Made by a program: the position numbers and the translations under genes
The notes under the pieces: generated by a model
Database searches by the model: none
Seen by the model: only the letters and a program-made list of their open reading frames with translations
What the model was told of the DNA's origin: nothing
Part shown: piece after piece, positions 25,773 to 35,002 of the stretch
Layout: the number at the start of each line of letters is the position of its first letter
How positions within the stretch are numbered: the first letter of the stretch is position 1
DNA from: Pseudarthrobacter equi
Lineage (GTDB): Bacteria; Actinomycetota; Actinomycetes; Actinomycetales; Micrococcaceae
DNA length: 64,000 nucleotides
Direction of reading: 5' to 3'
Assembly: GCF_900105535.1 (NCBI RefSeq)
Contig: NZ_LT629779.1
Coordinates: 4,278,001 to 4,342,000, forward strand

Positions 25773-27362
25773 CTACCGGTCCTTGTGGTCTGCCAAGCGC
25801 TGCTCCGGCATGAAGACGGACAGCAGCACACCAACGGCAAAGATGCAGGCCAGCAATCCGAAGATCGGCAGGAAGGCATCGGTGTAAATGACCGCCACCC
25901 CGGACTGCAGCCCTGCCGGCAACTGCTGGACTGCTTGGGGATCCGTGACGGTGGAAGCGGGCACACCCAGGGTGTTCTCTGCTGCACCCCGTGCCAGCAT
26001 GGTGGCGAAGAGACCGCCGAACACCGCTGTGCCCACCGTGACGCCGAGTTCACGAAGGTAGCCGAGTGAGGCGGTGACGCTGCCCACCACTGAGTGCGGC
26101 ATCGCATTTTGTGCCGCCACAACAGTGATCTGCATGAAGCTGCCCACGGCCAAACCCAAAAGTGCCAACAGGATCCCCACCACCGGCAGTGGGGTACCGG
26201 GCTGCAGGAGCCTGAGGCCAATGGCTGCGGCAACGGCGAGGGCCGACCCGGCCAGGGGGAAGATCTTGTACCTCCCTGTACGGCTGACAAGCCATCCGGT
26301 GAGGTTCGTTGAAACCATCATTCCCAGGACCATTGGCAGGAGAATCATTCCGGCCACGGAAGCCGAGGTGGAGTACACCATCTGCACGTAGCTGGGGAGA
26401 TATGCGACCACGCTGAAGAGGCCGGCACCTATAACCAGGCCCAGGCCGGCCGCATTGACGACGGGCCAGCTCTTGAACATTTGCATCGGAATCAGCGGGT
26501 GCTTGGACTGGATCTCCACCACCACAAAGAGCACACCGGAAACGGCCGCCAAGCCACCGATTGCCCAGAGAATCCCCACGGCGATATCCGGCTCCGTGCC
26601 CAGCGAAATCACCGCTACCAATGAACAGGTGAAAACCACCATCAGGAGGGTGCCGGGCCAATCGACGCCGCCCGATCCGCGGACGGTCTTCAGGCGGCGG
26701 AGGGAAAACGCCATAGCCAGAGCCAACAAGCCAACGGGAAGGTTGATCCAGAACACCCACCGCCACCCAACGGTGTCGGTAATGGCGCCGCCAACCAAGG
26801 GGCTGATGACTGTGGCAATTCCAAAAACCGATCCCAGCGGGCCGAGGTATTTGGCTCTTTGCCGTGGCGGTACAAGGTCGGCGATGATTGCCGGCGGGAG
26901 CACTCCGAGTCCTGCCCCGCCCAGTCCCTGGATGCCTCGGAACAAGGAAAGCTGGACCATGTCCTGGGCGAAACCGCACAGGACTGATGCCCCCAGGAAT
27001 ATGGTCAGGGCCACCATCAGGAGCATCGGCCGGCCGTACCGGTCCCCCAGCCGCCCGTAAACGGGCATGCCAACAGTCATCGCCAGCGTATAGGCCGTAA
27101 TGATCCACGCCATGTGGCGTGCTCCGTCCAGCTCGCCCACGACGGTAGGCAGGGCTGTGGCCACGATGGTGTGGTCCAGGGCCCCCAGCAACACGATGAT
27201 CAGCAACGCGGCGTAGAGCGGGCCGATCCGGACCTTGGGCGGCGCCTGGACTGATGCATCGGACGGTCCCAGCCGATCCGTGGCCGATGTTGAATGAAGG
27301 GCGGGAGAACCCTCAACGTCGTCCGGGCTGGTGGGAGGGGACAAGTTTGAACGGCGCACCGC
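25773..27362 (-). CDS. MFS drug/metabolite exporter (DHA2, 14-TM)
   Basis: About 529 residues. Motif A (GRLGDRYGRP) and motif C-like SPLVGGAITDTVGWRW place it in the DHA2 (EmrB/QacA) proton antiporters, with 14 helices. The start is chosen at a GTG with GAGG five bases upstream; a TTG 25 codons earlier is possible. It is divergent from the flavin reductase gene. A likely role is export of toxic phenolic aglycones or intermediates, or uptake/efflux of an aromatic compound. Confidence 0.9.
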   Translation of the reverse strand, partial: AVRRSNLSPPTSPDDVEGSPALHSTSATDRLGPSDASVQAPPKVRIGPLYAALLIIVLLGALDHTIVATALPTVVGELDGARHMAWIITAYTLAMTVGMPVYGRLGDRYGRPMLLMVALTIFLGASVLCGFAQDMVQLSLFRGIQGLGGAGLGVLPPAIIADLVPPRQRAKYLGPLGSVFGIATVISPLVGGAITDTVGWRWVFWINLPVGLLALAMAFSLRRLKTVRGSGGVDWPGTLLMVVFTCSLVAVISLGTEPDIAVGILWAIGGLAAVSGVLFVVVEIQSKHPLIPMQMFKSWPVVNAAGLGLVIGAGLFSVVAYLPSYVQMVYSTSASVAGMILLPMVLGMMVSTNLTGWLVSRTGRYKIFPLAGSALAVAAAIGLRLLQPGTPLPVVGILLALLGLAVGSFMQITVVAAQNAMPHSVVGSVTASLGYLRELGVTVGTAVFGGLFATMLARGAAENTLGVPASTVTDPQAVQQLPAGLQSGVAVIYTDAFLPIFGLLACIFAVGVLLSVFMPEQRLADHKDR

Positions 27363-27611
27363 AACCTCGTTCTGGGAGAGCCAGCAAGGTGGCTCGATAC
27401 CGGCCAGATGCGCGCCCAGGGGAATGTTGACCCCCAACCGACGGGCCCAAAGGGCCCCGGTACCGCAACGAATCTACCATCGGCGCAGACCGCAACGCCG
27501 GGGCCTCCAACATTGGAATTCCCGATACTCCGCATACCCCGGAACTATTTCCACTGCCGCCCGTACCCCGCGTTTACTGGAGGAAATCTCAACGAAGAGG
27601 AGAGCAGAGAG

Positions 27612-28826
27612 ATGGCACAAAGCATCCGCGCTTCCACTGCAGAAAACCAGGACACCAGCCCCGAAAACGCGGCTTGGTTCCGGTACGCCCTGGGTCAGTA
27701 CCCCACCGGCGTCACCCTGATCACTGCCGCCCCCGATGACGACGAACCGGCGGGAATGGTGGTAGGTACCTTTAGTTCCGTCTCGTTGGATCCTCCGTTG
27801 GTGGCGTTCATGCCTGACGTCCGTTCCACGAGTTGGCCCAAGATCCGCGAGACGGGCTCTTTCTGCGCCAACGTCCTGACCGCCGGACAGCAGGATGTTT
27901 GCCGTGCGTTCTCCCGTAAAGCCGAGGACCGTTTCACGGCCAACCAATGGGGTGGCACTCCTTCCGGCAGCCCGCGTCTGGAAGGTGCAGCCGCTTGGAT
28001 CGACTGCGATATTGAGGACGTCATCCGCTCCGGAGACCACGACATCGTGATTGGCCGCGTAAAAGCCCTGGGTGTGGGGTCCTCCAAGGAACTTCCCCTC
28101 CTTTTCCTGCGGGGTGGATACGGCTCGTTCACCATCCCCTCCATCGTTTCGCCGGCCACCGCCCTGACCCGGCACGTCAAGGCTGCGGACGCGGCGCGTC
28201 CGGTCATTGAAGCCCTGGCGGAAGCCTTGAAGCTCGAGGTCCTGGTCAGCGGATTGGTTGACGATTCCGTCGTCGTCCTGACGGCGGCCGGCGTGGACAG
28301 CTCTCCCGGGGGTTCGCCGTCACGGGTGGGAGTCTCCTTCGGCCTGGCCGCTCCGCTGGCTCCGCTGCACGTGGCGTGGGCGGGAGAAGCCGCGGAAAAG
28401 AGGTGGATCGAGAACGCCCGCGACGTGGTGGGTGAGGTTGATGCCACCCTTGCGCAGGCCGAGCTTGAGCAGGTGAGGTCCTTGGGCTACGCCATATCCG
28501 TGGATGTGGGCGCCGCAGCCGAATTCGAACGAATTGTGCACGTCCCCAGCGACACGGCGGCACCCGACCTCAGCGGCGTCCTGCCTCTTCTTATCGAGAG
28601 GGCAGCATCCTCCGGGCCTGCCGCATTGGATGATCCTGCAGGGGTTACGTCCTTGCACGCCCCCGTCTTCGATGCGGAAGGACAGGTGGCAGTAACGCTG
28701 ACGCTGAACGGATTCTCGGGCAATGACCCCGTGTCACGCCTGGAAGCATGCCGCGACAGATTATTCGCTGCCGCACAATCGATCACCGGCGCGATCGGAG
28801 GTATCCATCCGGCCCAGAATTCCTAG
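27612..28826 (+). CDS. Flavin reductase fused to an IclR-effector-like domain
   Basis: 404 residues. Residues about 20-185 are a flavin reductase domain of the HpaC/DIM6-NTAB type (YPTGVTLITA, VGTFSSVSLDPPLVAFMP, GGYGSFTIPS), which reduces FMN or FAD with NAD(P)H for a partner monooxygenase. Residues about 200-395 resemble the ligand-binding domain of IclR regulators (VGVSFGLAAPLAPLHVAWAGEAAEKRW), without a DNA-binding domain. The start has GAGGAG 10 bases upstream. The plausible partner is the LLM flavin oxidoreductase about 1.1 kb downstream. The extra domain may let an aromatic ligand gate activity. Confidence 0.85.
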   Translation: MAQSIRASTAENQDTSPENAAWFRYALGQYPTGVTLITAAPDDDEPAGMVVGTFSSVSLDPPLVAFMPDVRSTSWPKIRETGSFCANVLTAGQQDVCRAFSRKAEDRFTANQWGGTPSGSPRLEGAAAWIDCDIEDVIRSGDHDIVIGRVKALGVGSSKELPLLFLRGGYGSFTIPSIVSPATALTRHVKAADAARPVIEALAEALKLEVLVSGLVDDSVVVLTAAGVDSSPGGSPSRVGVSFGLAAPLAPLHVAWAGEAAEKRWIENARDVVGEVDATLAQAELEQVRSLGYAISVDVGAAAEFERIVHVPSDTAAPDLSGVLPLLIERAASSGPAALDDPAGVTSLHAPVFDAEGQVAVTLTLNGFSGNDPVSRLEACRDRLFAAAQSITGAIGGIHPAQNS

Positions 28827-28866
28827 CCCACAGGGAGCTGTTGACCTCGGATGTGGCGCGCCTCAT

Positions 28867-28888
28867 AATTAGTATCAGTATTCTAATT
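28867..28888. promoter_or_regulatory. LysR-type operator in front of the regulator gene
   Basis: A perfect inverted repeat AATTAG-N10-CTAATT, containing the T-N11-A spacing of LysR-type sites, sits 18 bp upstream of the LysR start codon. Autoregulation is likely. Confidence 0.6.
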
Positions 28889-28905
28889 CGGATTAGGAGA
28901 ATCCC

Positions 28906-29919
28906 ATGGTCAACCTACTGACTGCCGATCTCAACCTTTTGGTTGCCCTTGACGCTTTGCTGATGGAGCGAAACGTCACCCGGGCGGGGGCGAGGATCGG
29001 AATCAGCCAACCGGCCATGAGCTCTTCCCTGCAAAGGCTGCGCCGGCAATTTGATGATCAGTTGCTGACCCGGATTGGCTCGTCATATGAGCTCACTCCC
29101 CTGGCGCAGGTCCTCCAGGAGGACGTTTCGCAGATACTCCGGATGGTTGAACGCACGTTCGATGCGCAGGCTGTCTTTGACCCTGCACTCTCAACCCGCA
29201 GCTTCCGGATCGTCACGTCCGACTATTGCCTGACGGCTCTTTCCGGGACGTTGATGAACATGCTCCAGAAGGAGGCGCCGGGTGTGCAGGTGCACTTCGA
29301 CGCCGTCACACCGCAGGCCGTGGAACGCATTAAGGAGACGCTCCAGAATGCGGATCTCATGCTCATACCCAAAGGGCACTTTTCCGGCTTCCCCCACACG
29401 GAGCTGTTCACGGACAACTGGGTGTGCGTCACTGGAGACACTTCAGCGGAGAAAACCCTGACAGTCGAGCAAATGCGCGACGCACGCTGGGCCAGGTTGT
29501 TCGGCACGGAAGTTGATTCAACGCTGGCTGATCGCCGGGTCTATGACCTTCAGCTGGGGGAAAAGACGGACATCATTGTTGACAGCTTCCTCATGCTGCC
29601 TTTCGCAGTAGCAGGGACGTCACGCCTCGCCCTTGTCCAGGAACGGCTGGCCCAGATGCTCGCATCCGTAGCCGGCGTCAAGATCATGCAGCTTCCCATC
29701 AGCCTCCCCACCTTGGTGGAGTGCGCTTGGTGGCACCCCTCCAAATCCCCGGACCCGGGGCACCAGTGGTTCCGTCGGCTTGTTGCCCGCGCAGCAGCAG
29801 AGCTTGATACGGCAACAGAGCCCGGAAGTGAGCCGGCTGCCCCAGGGTCCATCCACATTTCAGAACCATCCGAGGCAGAACGCCCTGAGCCGCTGACGGC
29901 CCAATACCTTCCTGCCTGA
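28906..29919 (+). CDS. LysR-type transcriptional regulator (NodD/NahR-like)
   Basis: 337 residues. The N-terminal winged HTH (residues 8-67: LNLLVALDALLMERNVTRAGARIGISQPAMSS region) is typical of the subgroup that responds to flavonoids or aromatic acids; the rest is the two-lobed effector domain. AGGAG precedes the ATG. It is followed after 25 bp by the LLM-GH3-TetR genes in the same direction, so it probably activates that set and perhaps the flavin reductase/MFS pair. Confidence 0.92.
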   Translation: MVNLLTADLNLLVALDALLMERNVTRAGARIGISQPAMSSSLQRLRRQFDDQLLTRIGSSYELTPLAQVLQEDVSQILRMVERTFDAQAVFDPALSTRSFRIVTSDYCLTALSGTLMNMLQKEAPGVQVHFDAVTPQAVERIKETLQNADLMLIPKGHFSGFPHTELFTDNWVCVTGDTSAEKTLTVEQMRDARWARLFGTEVDSTLADRRVYDLQLGEKTDIIVDSFLMLPFAVAGTSRLALVQERLAQMLASVAGVKIMQLPISLPTLVECAWWHPSKSPDPGHQWFRRLVARAAAELDTATEPGSEPAAPGSIHISEPSEAERPEPLTAQYLPA

Positions 29920-29944
29920 CACCCTCATAACTTCAGGAGTTCCC

Positions 29945-31081
29945 ATGCATTTCTCCCTGTTCCTCACCTCCCGTTCCCGCGGCCCCGAAGAAGACCGTGC
30001 TGTGATGCAGGCAATGGTGGAGCACGCCACCGACGCCGAGCAAAAGGGTTTTGACGCCGTCTTCCTCCCCGACCACCACTTCACCGGTTACGCCCCGCCG
30101 GCAAGCGATCCCTTCGTTTTCGCCGCGTACCTCGCCGGCAAACTGGAGCGCATGCACTTCGGCTTTTCCGTCCAGACCCTGGCCCTGCACCACCCGGTCC
30201 GGTTTGCCGAGCGGCTCGCACTGCTGGACCAGCTGACTGACGGCAAGCTTCTGGTGGGTGTCGGCAGCGGAACCACGCCGGAGGAAATGATCGGTTTCGG
30301 CGTGAACTACCAAGACAGCTCACGGTTGGCCAATGAGAACCTGGAGATCGCGGAGCGCCTCTGGGCCAAGCAATCCGGAGATGAGCCGGTCAGCTTTGAC
30401 AACGGCCACTACCGCGGCGCAGTGGTGTCCCGAATCGTGCCCACGCCGTATACCAAGCCGGAACCCCGCGTCATGTCCGTGGCAGCGCGCCCTTCCAGCG
30501 TTGAGCGGGCAGCCAAGAAGGCCCAGCCGGCCTTCATCCTTGCCTTCACCCCGCCCATCATCGACAGCGGAAATGCCTATGAAGAAGTAAAGAAAAACTT
30601 CGGCATTTACCGCAGCGCCCTTGAAGCTGCGGGCCACTCGGAAGAGGCCGTCCGAGCCGCCCTGGAATGGACCACCCACTCCTACCAGCACGTGCACATC
30701 GCGGAGACCGATGAGCAAGCCGCAGCCGAGATGGACATCATCCTTCAGCAGTACCAAGAAACCGTTGAGCGCGAGCACGCTGCCAACAAGGCGGCCGAAG
30801 CCATCAGCGGTGTTGACTTGCGCCCCACTCCCGATGCCAGGACCGAAGGCTACAAGGGAACCTGGTGCCTCTACGGCAGCCCGGAAACCGTGGCCGCCGA
30901 GCTGCAGAAATACGCTGACCTGGGTATCGGCAATGTGCTCATGGCCGCGATGGGCGGGCCCCTCACGGACGAACGCCGCCGCTTTACTGCCCAGACCATG
31001 CGGCTCTTCGCAGAGCGCGTCCAGCCCCTGCTGCTGTCCAACGAAGCCGCCGCGGAGGCAGACAAGGTTGCAGCTCTGTGA
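29945..31081 (+). CDS. LLM-class flavin-dependent oxidoreductase
   Basis: 378 residues with the bacterial luciferase-like TIM barrel (FDAVFLPDHHFTGYAPP at about 37-53, ALHHPVRFAERLALLDQLTDGKLLVGVGSG at about 80-110). Such enzymes use FMNH2 or F420 to oxygenate or reduce small molecules. A flavin reductase is encoded nearby, so an FMNH2-dependent monooxygenase is favoured. The CAGGAG site is 5 bases before the ATG. Its stop overlaps the GH3 start (GTGA), so the oxidoreductase and glycosidase are made together, consistent with action on a deglycosylated phenolic. Confidence 0.9.
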   Translation: MHFSLFLTSRSRGPEEDRAVMQAMVEHATDAEQKGFDAVFLPDHHFTGYAPPASDPFVFAAYLAGKLERMHFGFSVQTLALHHPVRFAERLALLDQLTDGKLLVGVGSGTTPEEMIGFGVNYQDSSRLANENLEIAERLWAKQSGDEPVSFDNGHYRGAVVSRIVPTPYTKPEPRVMSVAARPSSVERAAKKAQPAFILAFTPPIIDSGNAYEEVKKNFGIYRSALEAAGHSEEAVRAALEWTTHSYQHVHIAETDEQAAAEMDIILQQYQETVEREHAANKAAEAISGVDLRPTPDARTEGYKGTWCLYGSPETVAAELQKYADLGIGNVLMAAMGGPLTDERRRFTAQTMRLFAERVQPLLLSNEAAAEADKVAAL

Positions 31082-33531
31082 CCACCACCAGCGAACACGC
31101 TGACCCCGTACCCGCCGGGACGGAAATCGTTGGAGCAGAGCTCACCGGCGGTTTGAACGGCTGGAGCACCACAGCGAGCGCAGCCGCCGGGGTTGAAGAA
31201 ATGGTCCTGCTGGACGGTCCCCTGGGAATCGTCAGCAAGGCCATGGACGAACGGGACACCTCCCTGATCATGCCTTCGGGAACAGCTCTGGGCGCCACGT
31301 GGAATCCGGAACTGGTTCGGGAAATAGGCCAGGTGATTGGCCAGCAGGGCGTCGAGCGTGGCGTCTCAGCCATCCTGGGCCCCAACCTGAACATGCCCCG
31401 GTCACCACTGACGGGCCGGGGTTTCGAGATGTTCTCGGAAGACCCCTACCTGACCGGCACGTTGGGGGCAGCATGGGTGGAGGGTCTCCAGTCGCAAGGC
31501 GTTGGTTCCTGCACCAAGCACGTGGTGGCCAACGACACCGAAACAGAACGACGCCGGATGAACTCGAGGGTGGAACAAGCCACCTTGAGGGAGACCTACC
31601 TGTTGCCGTTTGAGGTTACGGTGCGCGCTGCCAACCCGTGGATGTTGATGATGGCCTACAACCGGGTCAACGGCACCCACTGTTCCCAAAACGCGGACCT
31701 CATCAGCGTACTGAAAGAGGAGTGGCGTTACGACGGCGTGGTGGTATCCGACTGGTACGGCGTGGATGACACAGTGGCGGCCGCCAACGCCGGCCTGGAT
31801 CTGGAAATGCCCGGGCCGGCCACCTACCTTGGCGGCCGCTTTGCTGAGGCCGTGGCCTCGGGCACGGTGGCACCGGAGCGTTTGGGTGACGCCGTGGAAC
31901 GCGTCACCCGGCTCGCGGACCGGACAGGTCGCCGCACCGGCGCTACCTTACCGGCCCCCGCCCACGTGCGCAGCCGGGAGGAACAGCTGAAGGTGCTCCG
32001 CGAGGCCGCCGGCCAGTCGTTCGTGTTGCTCGAAAACAAGGACGCCACCCTGCCGTTGGACTTGTCCCGGGTGAAGACGCTGGCAGTTGTGGGACCCAAT
32101 GCGGACAAACCGTGCTTCCAAGGCGGAACCTTCGCCACTGTGCGTCCCGAAGGCCAGGTGGTCACACCCCTGGACGCCATCCGCGAGGCAGCAGGTCCCG
32201 GCGTCGAGGTTCTTTACGAGCCCGGAGCCGCGCCGGCGTCGGCGTTGTCCCTGACGGAGCTCGGGAGTACGGCACCGGACGGAACGCCGGGCGTTCTTCT
32301 GGAGATCCTGCCGGCCGGAGAAGCTGACGACGTTCTGTACCGCGAGATCCGTAAGTCTTCAGCGTTCGTATGGTTTGGTCCCGTTCCGGGCCTGGGCGCG
32401 GGCGTTCCTGGCCGGGCACGCATTACGGCTCATGTAAACCTCTCCGCCCCTGCCCGCTGGATGGTGGGTGCCGGCGGGACCGGCGTCAGTTCACTCCGGG
32501 TTGATGGCCAGGAGGTGTTGGTGGTTCCTCCGCCCGCGCCCGATGACGTCATGGGAGTAGTTGCGCGCGCAGACACCCGGGAGATTCCCGTGGACCTGCC
32601 TGCAGGGACGGCGGAACTGGTGATCGACATGGCCTTCCAGCCCGGACGCGTGCAAGCGATCACGGCAGTGGCCACACCGGAACAAGTCACCGATCCGTTG
32701 TCCGCCGCTGTTGACCTGGCGGCGCGGGCAGACGCCGTGGTGGTGGTCATCGGCGATCAGCAAGGGTCATCCCGTGAAAGTGCGGACCGCACGACGGCGG
32801 CACTTGACCCCTCGAGCGACTGGCTGGTTGACGCTGTTGCCGGGGTGGCGGCCAACACCATCGTGGTGGTCAATGCCTCCCGTGCAGTGCTCCTGCCGTG
32901 GGCGGACAAGGTCAAAGCTGTACTGATGGCATGGTTCCCCGGGCAGGAATTCGGTCCTGCGTTGGCTGGAGTCCTGACCGGCAGCACCGCTCCGGCCGGC
33001 CGGCTGCCGGTGTCCTTCCCGGGCCGGAATGAAGATATTCCCGGCTGGGGAACAGCGTTGGATGCCGATCTCACGCTGGACTACTCAGCCAGCGAACCCA
33101 TGGGTTACCGGCACTTCCAAACCGCGGAACTGCAACCCCGCTACCCCTTTGGCTACGGGCTCGGATACACCTCATTTGAGCTGGTTGATGCCGTTGCTTC
33201 CGCCAGTTCCTCCGTTTCGGCCCGGCAGGGGGACGGCGCTCATGGTGTCTCAGTGAGAGCAACGGTCACCAATACCGGCGCCTCCAGGGGCCGCGACGTT
33301 GTCCAGGCATACCTCAGGGCACCGCATGAAACGGACTTCAGGTTGGCCGGTTTTGCGGGCACCCATCTCGCCGCAGGCGAGAGCCGTGAGGTGGACATCG
33401 CACTCGAGCCCCTGTGCTTCCGGCGTTGGGATTCCACGGCTTCAGCCTGGGTTGTCCCGTCCGGAGAATGGGAAATCCGGACATCCCGGAACGCTGCGGC
33501 CGGGGGAATACTCTGTAGGATCCCCTTGTGA
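31078..33531 (+). CDS. GH3 beta-glucosidase with PA14-type insert
   Basis: 817 residues. Nucleophile motif VVVSDWYGV (about residue 222) and KHVVANDTETER; an insert of about 130 residues near 395-540 is consistent with a PA14 carbohydrate-binding domain; a fibronectin-III-like domain ends the protein. No signal peptide. It hydrolyses beta-glucosides, probably of plant aryl glucosides. It is coupled by 4-bp overlaps to both the upstream LLM gene and the downstream TetR gene. Confidence 0.92.
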   Translation: MTTTSEHADPVPAGTEIVGAELTGGLNGWSTTASAAAGVEEMVLLDGPLGIVSKAMDERDTSLIMPSGTALGATWNPELVREIGQVIGQQGVERGVSAILGPNLNMPRSPLTGRGFEMFSEDPYLTGTLGAAWVEGLQSQGVGSCTKHVVANDTETERRRMNSRVEQATLRETYLLPFEVTVRAANPWMLMMAYNRVNGTHCSQNADLISVLKEEWRYDGVVVSDWYGVDDTVAAANAGLDLEMPGPATYLGGRFAEAVASGTVAPERLGDAVERVTRLADRTGRRTGATLPAPAHVRSREEQLKVLREAAGQSFVLLENKDATLPLDLSRVKTLAVVGPNADKPCFQGGTFATVRPEGQVVTPLDAIREAAGPGVEVLYEPGAAPASALSLTELGSTAPDGTPGVLLEILPAGEADDVLYREIRKSSAFVWFGPVPGLGAGVPGRARITAHVNLSAPARWMVGAGGTGVSSLRVDGQEVLVVPPPAPDDVMGVVARADTREIPVDLPAGTAELVIDMAFQPGRVQAITAVATPEQVTDPLSAAVDLAARADAVVVVIGDQQGSSRESADRTTAALDPSSDWLVDAVAGVAANTIVVVNASRAVLLPWADKVKAVLMAWFPGQEFGPALAGVLTGSTAPAGRLPVSFPGRNEDIPGWGTALDADLTLDYSASEPMGYRHFQTAELQPRYPFGYGLGYTSFELVDAVASASSSVSARQGDGAHGVSVRATVTNTGASRGRDVVQAYLRAPHETDFRLAGFAGTHLAAGESREVDIALEPLCFRRWDSTASAWVVPSGEWEIRTSRNAAAGGILCRIPL

Positions 33532-34193
33532 CACTTCCGGACACAAAGTCCCGCGAGCCCAAACAGGCCAGGAGCCGCCAATCGTTTGAAAAGACGGTTG
33601 AGGCGGCCCTGGCCCTGCTCGAGGAGCGGGGAAACGACGAATTCACCCTGGCCGAAGTCAGCGCGCACGCCGGAGTATCCATCGGTTCCATCTATGCCCG
33701 CTTTCAAGGCAAAGACGAGCTCATCCGCGTTGCCCACGGCCGCAAGATGGACAACATCGACGCTGTCTCAGACCACCTTTTCGGGGCCTTGCGGCTGGAC
33801 CCCCGGGCACCGCTGAAGAGTTACGCCCAGGAAGCGGTCAACCTCACCATCGAGATCCTCCGCCGGTATGCCGATATCCTGCGCCCCTTCATGCTGCGGG
33901 CCACCCAGGACGAGACGATCTCGAAGCGGGGCGCGGCTGCCCACGCCGTGATGGCGGCGCACTTCGCCGACGTCCTGCGGTCGTGGCCGGGCGGCTACCT
34001 TGGGCAGCCGGATATCGACTGGAGTTTCAACGTTGCCTACAGCGTGGTGGCACGCCGTCTGGGCCTTGGCAGCACCACTGAGGGTAGCGGTGACGTGGAA
34101 TGGCCGGATATCGCTGAAAAACTTGCCGGAATGGTGGCTTCCTACCTTCTGGCCGAGCTGGACGGGTCCAACCGCGAGAGTGCTCGCCCCTAA
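33528..34193 (+). CDS. TetR/AcrR-family transcriptional regulator
   Basis: 221 residues. The N-terminal HTH (about 12-60) includes FTLAEVSAHAGVSIGSIYARFQGKDEL. The effector domain is ordinary TetR-type. Its GTG start overlaps the GH3 stop (GTGA). It is the last gene of the LysR-LLM-GH3-TetR series and is likely a local repressor of the glycoside genes. Confidence 0.92.
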   Translation: MTLPDTKSREPKQARSRQSFEKTVEAALALLEERGNDEFTLAEVSAHAGVSIGSIYARFQGKDELIRVAHGRKMDNIDAVSDHLFGALRLDPRAPLKSYAQEAVNLTIEILRRYADILRPFMLRATQDETISKRGAAAHAVMAAHFADVLRSWPGGYLGQPDIDWSFNVAYSVVARRLGLGSTTEGSGDVEWPDIAEKLAGMVASYLLAELDGSNRESARP

Positions 34194-34338
34194 CCGCCCG
34201 CATCCTGGGCGCAGCTTTTGATCCGGCGTGCATAACTATTCCGAATACCGGCCATCAGGAACCTCGTCTTCCCGGCCCTCCGCGGCATCGGCATAGTGGA
34301 ATCAAATACGCATTCTCCTTGAGCGATAGGAATTCCAC

Positions 34339-34641
34339 ATGCACGTTCGCGTCAGCCCCGGTTCAGTTGCCCTTGACGAGCCCGATGATTGCTCCAGCTT
34401 CAAGGTGCTCTTATCCGAGGAGGCAAGGGAGGACCTGCCGGGCCTACTGGCGTCCGCGTCAGCCGGGAAAATCGACCATGACGACGTCATGGTTTCGGTG
34501 GATTGGATCAAAGGGGAATGCGCCGGGAGGATCGGCATGGGGTGGAACTACCGCTTTGCCAACATGCTTGTCTACGCCGCCGGCAAAGGCTGGCTCAGCC
34601 AAGACGGCACCCACGTCAGGGCGCATGTGGAGGCGCTATAA
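34339..34641 (+). CDS. Hypothetical protein, 100 aa
   Basis: A clean reading frame with an AGGAA ribosome site 7 bases before ATG and a very strong terminator hairpin right after its stop, so it is a single-gene transcription unit. The predicted protein is mixed alpha/beta, acidic, without membrane segments, and includes WIKGECAGRIGMGWNYRFANMLVYAAGKGWLS. I do not recognise the family. Confidence 0.7.
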   Translation: MHVRVSPGSVALDEPDDCSSFKVLLSEEAREDLPGLLASASAGKIDHDDVMVSVDWIKGECAGRIGMGWNYRFANMLVYAAGKGWLSQDGTHVRAHVEAL

Positions 34642-34646
34642 CTCCC

Positions 34647-34697
34647 GTAAACGTCAGAGGCCCCGATGCACAGTGCATCGGGGCCTCTGACGTTTAC
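34647..34697. terminator. Long perfect hairpin terminator
   Basis: A perfect 24-bp stem (34647-34670 with 34674-34697) beginning 5 bp after the stop of the 100-aa gene, with GTTTAC at its 3' foot. It also blocks transcription coming leftwards from the small gene at 34733. Confidence 0.85.
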
Positions 34698-34732
34698 CCG
34701 CTCTGCTGAACGGGTTCCACGCAAGAGCATGT

Positions 34733-35002
34733 TCATGCCAAAGACTGCCGAACCAGCCCATAGGGAACACTCGGGTGGGCCCGTACCACGTACCGGTCCT
34801 CCCCTATGCGGGAAATCAGGATGCCGATTCTGTGCTCTGCTGCGGCCACCGAGACAACTGCCACTGCATCGTCCAGTGCGTCGGGGCCCGTGGAATGTGC
34901 GGCCGCTGATACTTCCAGCATGCCGATGGGGCGGAGCGCTCCCGGGCCTGATGCTGCGTGTGCTGTCGGTGCTGTCTGTGGGCTGTTCGCTGAGGTGTGC
35001 AT
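34733..35002 (-). CDS. Small hypothetical protein, 89 aa
   Basis: The region lies outside the rightward operon and reads as sensible protein on the minus strand: a Pro/Ala/Ser-rich N-terminal part, then a compact segment (EHRIGILISRIGEDRYVVRAHPSVPYGLVRQSLA at its end, given in pieces: EHRIGILISRIGE and YVVRAHPSVPYGLVRQ). ATG at 35002 is the proposed start, with only a weak GGA upstream. The open frame continues far upstream, antisense to the dioxygenase operon, but that part is not credible. Function unknown. Confidence 0.45.
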   Translation of the reverse strand: MHTSANSPQTAPTAHAASGPGALRPIGMLEVSAAAHSTGPDALDDAVAVVSVAAAEHRIGILISRIGEDRYVVRAHPSVPYGLVRQSLA

